Shown here: piece after piece, positions 59,927-64,000 of the stretch
Position numbering within the stretch: position 1 is the first letter of the stretch
Layout of the letters: the number at the start of each line of letters is the position of its first letter
Source: Phocoena phocoena
Lineage: Eukaryota; Chordata; Mammalia; Artiodactyla; Phocoenidae
Reading direction: 5' to 3'
Assembly (NCBI RefSeq): GCF_963924675.1
Contig: NC_089232.1
Span: forward strand, 52,700,759 to 52,764,758
Length of the DNA: 64,000 nt
The notes under the pieces: model-generated
Told to the model about the DNA's origin: nothing
What the model saw: only the letters and a program-made list of their open reading frames with translations
Database searches by the model: none
Position numbers and translations under genes: made by a program

Positions 59927-59935
59927 GGGGCGGGG
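59927..59935. promoter_or_regulatory. GC box (Sp1-type)
   Basis: GGGGCGGGG, a consensus Sp/KLF-family site, in the dense part of the island about 460 bp upstream of the PRKCE ATG. A partial site (GGGGGCGG) lies just left at 59913-59920. Function is inferred from the motif only. Confidence 0.5.
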
Positions 59936-60004
59936 ACGAGAACCGGGGGTGCAGATTTCAACCCGGATCCTCTTCGCACACCCAGCGCCTGCCTCTGACC
60001 GCGC

Positions 60005-60014
60005 GGGGCGGGGG
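60005..60014. promoter_or_regulatory. GC box (Sp1-type)
   Basis: GGGGCGGGGG within the PRKCE CpG island about 540 bp upstream of the ATG. Motif match only. Confidence 0.5.
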
Positions 60015-60466
60015 GATGGACCAAGGGATGTGCAGTCTATCCGGAGGGATGCATGTCGAGAGGAAATGGTCCTCCTCGGAGCCAAATTTTTAAAAATCCA
60101 CAAGCCACACGGCCAGCCCGGCCGCCTCCTCCTGGGCGAAGCCGCGCCGCGCCTCAGTCGGCGATCGGGAAGCGCCAGGAGTCGGGAATCTCACATCCGC
60201 GCGGGGTCGGGAGTCGGGGTGGCCGCCGCTAAGGCTCGGGGCGCAGGCCGGCAGCGGGCGGTGCGCAGCGCGGCGGCGGGGACGGGACTGCGACTCCGCG
60301 CGGCCCCACCTCCCGGGCGCCGGCGCCCGCCTGCCGCGCTCCCCGCGTCCCAGCTCTCGGCTGCCGCTCGCTCGCCGCCCGCCCGCCCGCTCTCCCCCTC
60401 GGTCTCTTCTCCCTCCGTCGGTGTGCGAGCGAGTCTCCCTCCCTCTAATGCAGGAAATGCGCAAAA

Positions 60467-60471
60467 GACGT

Positions 60472-60473
<2 letters not shown>
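60467..60473. promoter_or_regulatory. CRE-like core GACGTCA
   Basis: GACGTCA matches seven of the eight bases of the palindromic CREB/ATF site TGACGTCA. It directly abuts the long TG repeat and lies about 1 kb upstream of the PRKCE start codon. Binding is not demonstrated. Confidence 0.4.

Positions 60474-60474
<1 letters not shown>

Positions 60475-60516
<42 letters not shown>
60475..60516. repeat. (TG)21 microsatellite in the PRKCE promoter region
   Basis: Twenty-one uninterrupted TG dinucleotides, followed immediately by CACGCGCGCG. The whole block from 60474 to 60526 alternates purine and pyrimidine without a break, a classic Z-DNA-forming pattern. Confidence 0.97.
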
Positions 60517-60517
<1 letters not shown>

Positions 60518-61189
60518 ACGCGCGCGGGCGCGCTCCTGTGTTTGGGGAAATAGAAAGTTTTGCCGGTTGGGGGAGCAGTACGGGAAAAGTGAGACGAGGA
60601 GAGGACGACCGAGAGCGGGCGAGCCTGCCGGGGTCGCGGCGGCGGGCGGAGGAGCCAGACCGGGACCCCGCGCGGGACCCCGGAGAGTGGCGGCCTTGGG
60701 GGCTGGGGTGCGAGCCCGCCGGCTGTCGATACCTGGTCTGTGGTCTCCGCCGGGAGACGAGCGGGCCGCGCATCTCTCCAGGCTCTGTGGCCAACACTGT
60801 CTTTTAGAGCCGAGGGTGGAGAAGTGGCAGGGGTCGCGCAGCCGGAGAGGACTCGGGACCCTCCCCCGGCCCCACCCCTCCTCGGACCGTGGCTGGCAAG
60901 GGCAGCCTGCGGAGTATTGGTCGGTCTGTCTGTCATTCTGTCCGGAGACGCTCTGCTCCGCGGTGGTGGGGGAAGGGGGAAAGGGAGGGGCGTGCAAGGC
61001 TCCGTATGAGTTTTAAAACATTTATTATCTCTTCCCTTTCTTTGGGGGCATTCTCCCTTTGGGGGTCTGTCCCAGACTTACCGGGCTGCGAGAAACTTGT
61101 TGACAAGTGAAAGCTTGGCTCGGTTTGTGTGTTTGTTTATATTTTACGAAGTGACTTCATATTTACTCTGGACCTTGCCTGTGCCCTTC

Positions 61190-61520
61190 TGGGCTCTGAT
61201 CAGCGCGCTGACAGCGGCCGTCCCAGCTGCGCGAAAACGGGGTGCGTCCTCCGAGGGGCGAGGGTCTGTGTCCGTGCTAATTTCCTCCGTAACCTTTAAA
61301 CTCTCGCTGGAAGCCGCGGCGGCTGCTGATCACGTGAGGCGAGCCCTGGGCTGCTGGGGAAGAATTTCCTCCGCGGGGAGCCGAGGACAGGGAAGGCGGC
61401 CCGGCGAGGGACGGCCTCGCGCCTGGGGACACGAACCTGGGAGGCCGGGGCGGAGAGCGCGGAGGTCCCGGTCGCGGCCCTGGCTGGAACAGCAGAAGGA
61501 CAGCGCTGGGAAGAGGTCAT
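61190..61520. promoter_or_regulatory. Second, smaller CpG-rich block upstream of PRKCE
   Basis: A roughly 330-bp CpG-dense block is separated from the main island by about 180 bp of CpG-poor, T-rich sequence. It could be an upstream shore of the same island or a separate divergent promoter or enhancer. No exon with coding similarity was recognised. Confidence 0.6.
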
Positions 61521-63739
61521 CTCCGCAACCTGCGAGCCGGGGGGTTGTGCAAACGGAAAAAGAAAACCTCGGCCCTGTCCCGTGTGCCAAGTCAAGTCAG
61601 GGAGTTTGTAGGAATCGTGGTAAGCTGAGTGTTTATCTCTCGAGTCTGGTTAGTGTCGGCCAAAATTTGAAACCCACCTCTCGATCACTTTTTCTCAGTG
61701 GAAAAAAGGTTATCATTGTGGCTTAAAGGCTTAAAAAGGCTTAAAGGCGAAGAAGAAGGCCGGCCCCTGGAACAACAGGATACCAAGTGCAGCACACAGG
61801 TCGCAAAAATGATCCGAAAAGCCCCAGGCAGATCCTCTCCGAAGGCCTGCAGCCACTGTGCTCTCCTGAACTTAGAAGTAATTTCTCGAAGCCCGCCCTG
61901 TTGGATGGAGCAGCGGGGTAGAGAGAGCGCTACCAAGCAGTCTTAAGGACAATTGAGACCGCTCACATGTAAAATGTCAAGATGTAAAAGTTGTGCCTTC
62001 CAGAGCCACTCCCACCAACTGGAGGCATATTTTAAAATCTGCCCGTTTGACAAAGCACAGGTGGGATATCTCGTTGCTGTTTAACTTTATTTCTTTGATC
62101 ATCAGAACTTTTTCCTCCTTGTTTCTTACTGCCATCATTCTGTTCTTATTAAACATGTTTCCCCCTTCATGGGGCATGTGATGGGCGAGAATGGCAAATA
62201 GGGCTTGATCTTCTAAAAATGCATTAGGAAGCAGAGCAAGAGCTAGAGAAAGATGACTACGATGCCTGACAAAGAGGCAGAATTGAAGGGCTACCAACAA
62301 ACTCGGCCATCAAGACAAATAATATTTTAATGCAATATTTTTTTAAAAAATCAAAACGAATGTAGAATTCCAGGGTGAACATAATATCCAAATTTTGAAT
62401 AATTTAAAATATTGCATTAAAATAGTCTTTGTATTACTGAGTTTATTGGCACCCCTGAAATTTTGTGCCTGAGATGAGGGCTTCACCTGCCCCACACCAG
62501 CCCCAGCCCTTTGGGGCGGTGGAGAAAGGCACAGATTTCGTGAAGTTAGGGATTCTTGAGTGTTTCACACCTTCTCTCTCCTCTTTCTCTGGGTGAGTCC
62601 TATCTTACCTGCAAACAGAGAAGTACAGGGATTGAAGGACATTGGTCAAAATCCCTCCTCTTCTATGTGTTCAACGGGAAATACGTTTAGAATTAAAGAC
62701 ACACTAAACTTGAACTTTTGGCATGATATTAGATTCCCCCCACCTCCCCAGGCAAGAACCCCAATGATATTAAATAGGGTCTGTTGCCATCCCAGTGACC
62801 AGGCGTTGTTAAAACCGATAAGCTACAAGTTTCTAATCCCATTTCCTTGGACCTGGGTAAGGTTACAGGAAGGCAGCATCCACCTCTTAGCAGAATGCTT
62901 GTTACACCATGTGAAAAAATCAGCCTGCAGTCCTCAGATACAGCCAATCCCGGGGTGACCTTTCCTTTCAATTACAAGTCTTTCTGTCTGGGGGTGGAGG
63001 AAAGTGGGGTAACTAAAAAACTTGGCCAAACAAACTTTCTGTTTTGTGTTGGAAGAGTATTTAAATAAAAAGGGAGAATGCTGGTTGTCTACATACAAAC
63101 ATTGCTAATTTCCTGCCCTTATCACATCCTTATTTCTAAATAAATCTCTCACCATCCTCCTCTCAAACTTGGCTGAATGAAAATATGTATCCTCCAGTGG
63201 CACCATGGAGATGCCAGATGTGAGCCTCTTTAGGGGGAAACCCTTAAATTTACCTGAGGAGTAGGGGCAGTGGGTCTAAAATGACCCTCTGCTCCAGATT
63301 TCATGTGAAAAGGAAAACAAGCCCTTGCAGGGCAGAAGTTTTACAATGTTCAATTCCAGTCAATAATTACTGCCTACTTCATCCTTCTCTTGGCCCCTGT
63401 ATAGTCTTGAAAGACAGGACAGCCATGGGTATAGACATTCAGTAAAACACCCTTTGGATTCCAACTATGGCCTAGTTGTTTTGTGATCTTTGGGAGAGGG
63501 AAGAGGAAGGGAAGAAAAGTGATAGAAGAATTTGACAAAAATGATCAGGATGGTGACCTTCTCCTTTTAAAATTAAGGCTCATGGAAAAAGGCTGATGGA
63601 GCAAGAGTCCCCAGGGCAGTGTGATAGGAGCCGATGGAGGGCTGCACCACCCTCTGGGAGAGCACGGAAGAAGGATCAGCCCTTTGCCCGGGGCTGCCTG
63701 GGAAGGCATCACCCGGCAGGCCTAGGCTTTTCAACAGGA
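61521..63739. other. Upstream flank of PRKCE
   Basis: AT-rich sequence beyond the CpG blocks with no gene or clear transposon. A 19-bp perfect inverted repeat lies at 62323-62341 / 62406-62424, and a short AAAGGCTTAAA duplication at 61723-61747. Promoter-distal regulatory sites may be present but cannot be named. Confidence 0.5.
62323..62424. repeat. 19-bp perfect inverted repeat with 64-nt loop
   Basis: The left arm TATTTTAATGCAATATTTT (62323-62341) is the exact reverse complement of the right arm AAAATATTGCATTAAAATA (62406-62424). AT-rich arms and an AT-rich spacer. Confidence 0.95.
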
Positions 63740-64000
63740 ATTCCTTCAGAGGCAAAGAGGAGAGGAAAGGGCATTGGAGGCAACGGGAACAGAGTGTATA
63801 AAGCACAGGTAGGTAAGAGCATGGCTGTTTGGGATCTGTAAGGGACCGGGTGTACCTGGCCTGTGAGGTAAGAGGAGGTGAGGTAGGTTGGACTGGATAA
63901 TTAAGGCCTTGTAGAGCCTGCAAAGGAAGTCTGAACTTCCTCCTTGAGAGACAATGATCCCTCTAAAGTGGAGAAGCAGCATAACTGGAGTTAACACTTA
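63740..64000 (+). mobile_element. L1M-type 3'-UTR-like repeat, cut by the window end
   Basis: GGCAACGGGAACAGAGTGTATAAAGCACAGG, GGATAATTAAGGCCTTGTAGAGCC, TCTGAACTTCCTCC and GTGGAGAAGCAGCATAACTGG resemble the same repeat as at 52.3-53.2 kb. Confidence 0.55.

Noticed and set aside
59709..61016. 435-codon open frame on the plus strand, and 268- and 163-codon frames on the minus strand, across the CpG island
   Set aside because: They are long because stop codons are rare in GC-rich DNA and they run through the TG repeat as Cys-Val or His-Thr runs. They overlap each other on both strands and show no domain.
61296..61726. Frames of 99-209 codons in the second CpG block (for example plus 61097-61726)
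   Set aside because: Explained by GC-rich composition; no similarity to a known protein recognised.

Overview
This window is mammalian nuclear DNA, almost certainly from a cetacean or a close relative. The evidence is eight or more copies of tRNA-derived SINEs of the CHR type (known from whales, dolphins, hippos and, for the older subfamilies, ruminants), several with clean target-site duplications, together with artiodactyl-type L1 3' ends and pan-mammalian MIR, L2, MaLR and Tigger fossils. There are no bacterial-style genes or operons. Nearly all open reading frames are chance frames in repeats or in the CpG island.

The one protein-coding exon I can support is the first coding exon of PRKCE (protein kinase C epsilon) on the minus strand at 59466-59119. 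It encodes the first 116 residues, most of the C2 domain, and ends at a GTGAGT donor. The gene therefore reads right to left. Positions 1-59118 are the 5' part of its large first coding intron. The region around 58.8-61.5 kb is a CpG-island promoter and 5' UTR, and 61.5-64 kb is upstream flank. In human the head-to-head neighbour is SRBD1, which is not reached here.

Layout, left to right: MIR pieces and repeat-poor sequence (0-4.4 kb); an internally deleted Tigger1 (4.9-5.7 kb); a 5'-truncated L1 that appears to carry a 3'-transduced segment (5.9-7.1 kb); a nest in which an old L1 holds a second L1 (itself split by a SINE) and two Tigger-type DNA transposons (8.5-11.4 kb); a complete MaLR solo LTR (12.5 kb); a repeat-poor block (13.4-18 kb); L2 tracts and a second complete MaLR LTR (18-21 kb); a degenerate antisense L1 with a SINE (25.5-27 kb); a MER2 element (29 kb); L1 tails and SINEs (31-32 kb); an L2 with a purine minisatellite (36 kb); a SINE cluster (40-43 kb); MIR, L1 and L2 fragments (44-57 kb); then the PRKCE promoter and first coding exon.

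The most interesting observations are the L1 3'-transduction candidate, a possible 204-nt intron plus short upstream ORFs in the PRKCE leader, a 53-bp alternating purine-pyrimidine tract about 1 kb upstream of the start codon, the multilayer repeat nest, and a composite L1 block bounded by 13-bp direct repeats. I saw no previously undescribed multi-gene system. Repeat family names come from recognition by eye and should be confirmed with RepeatMasker.
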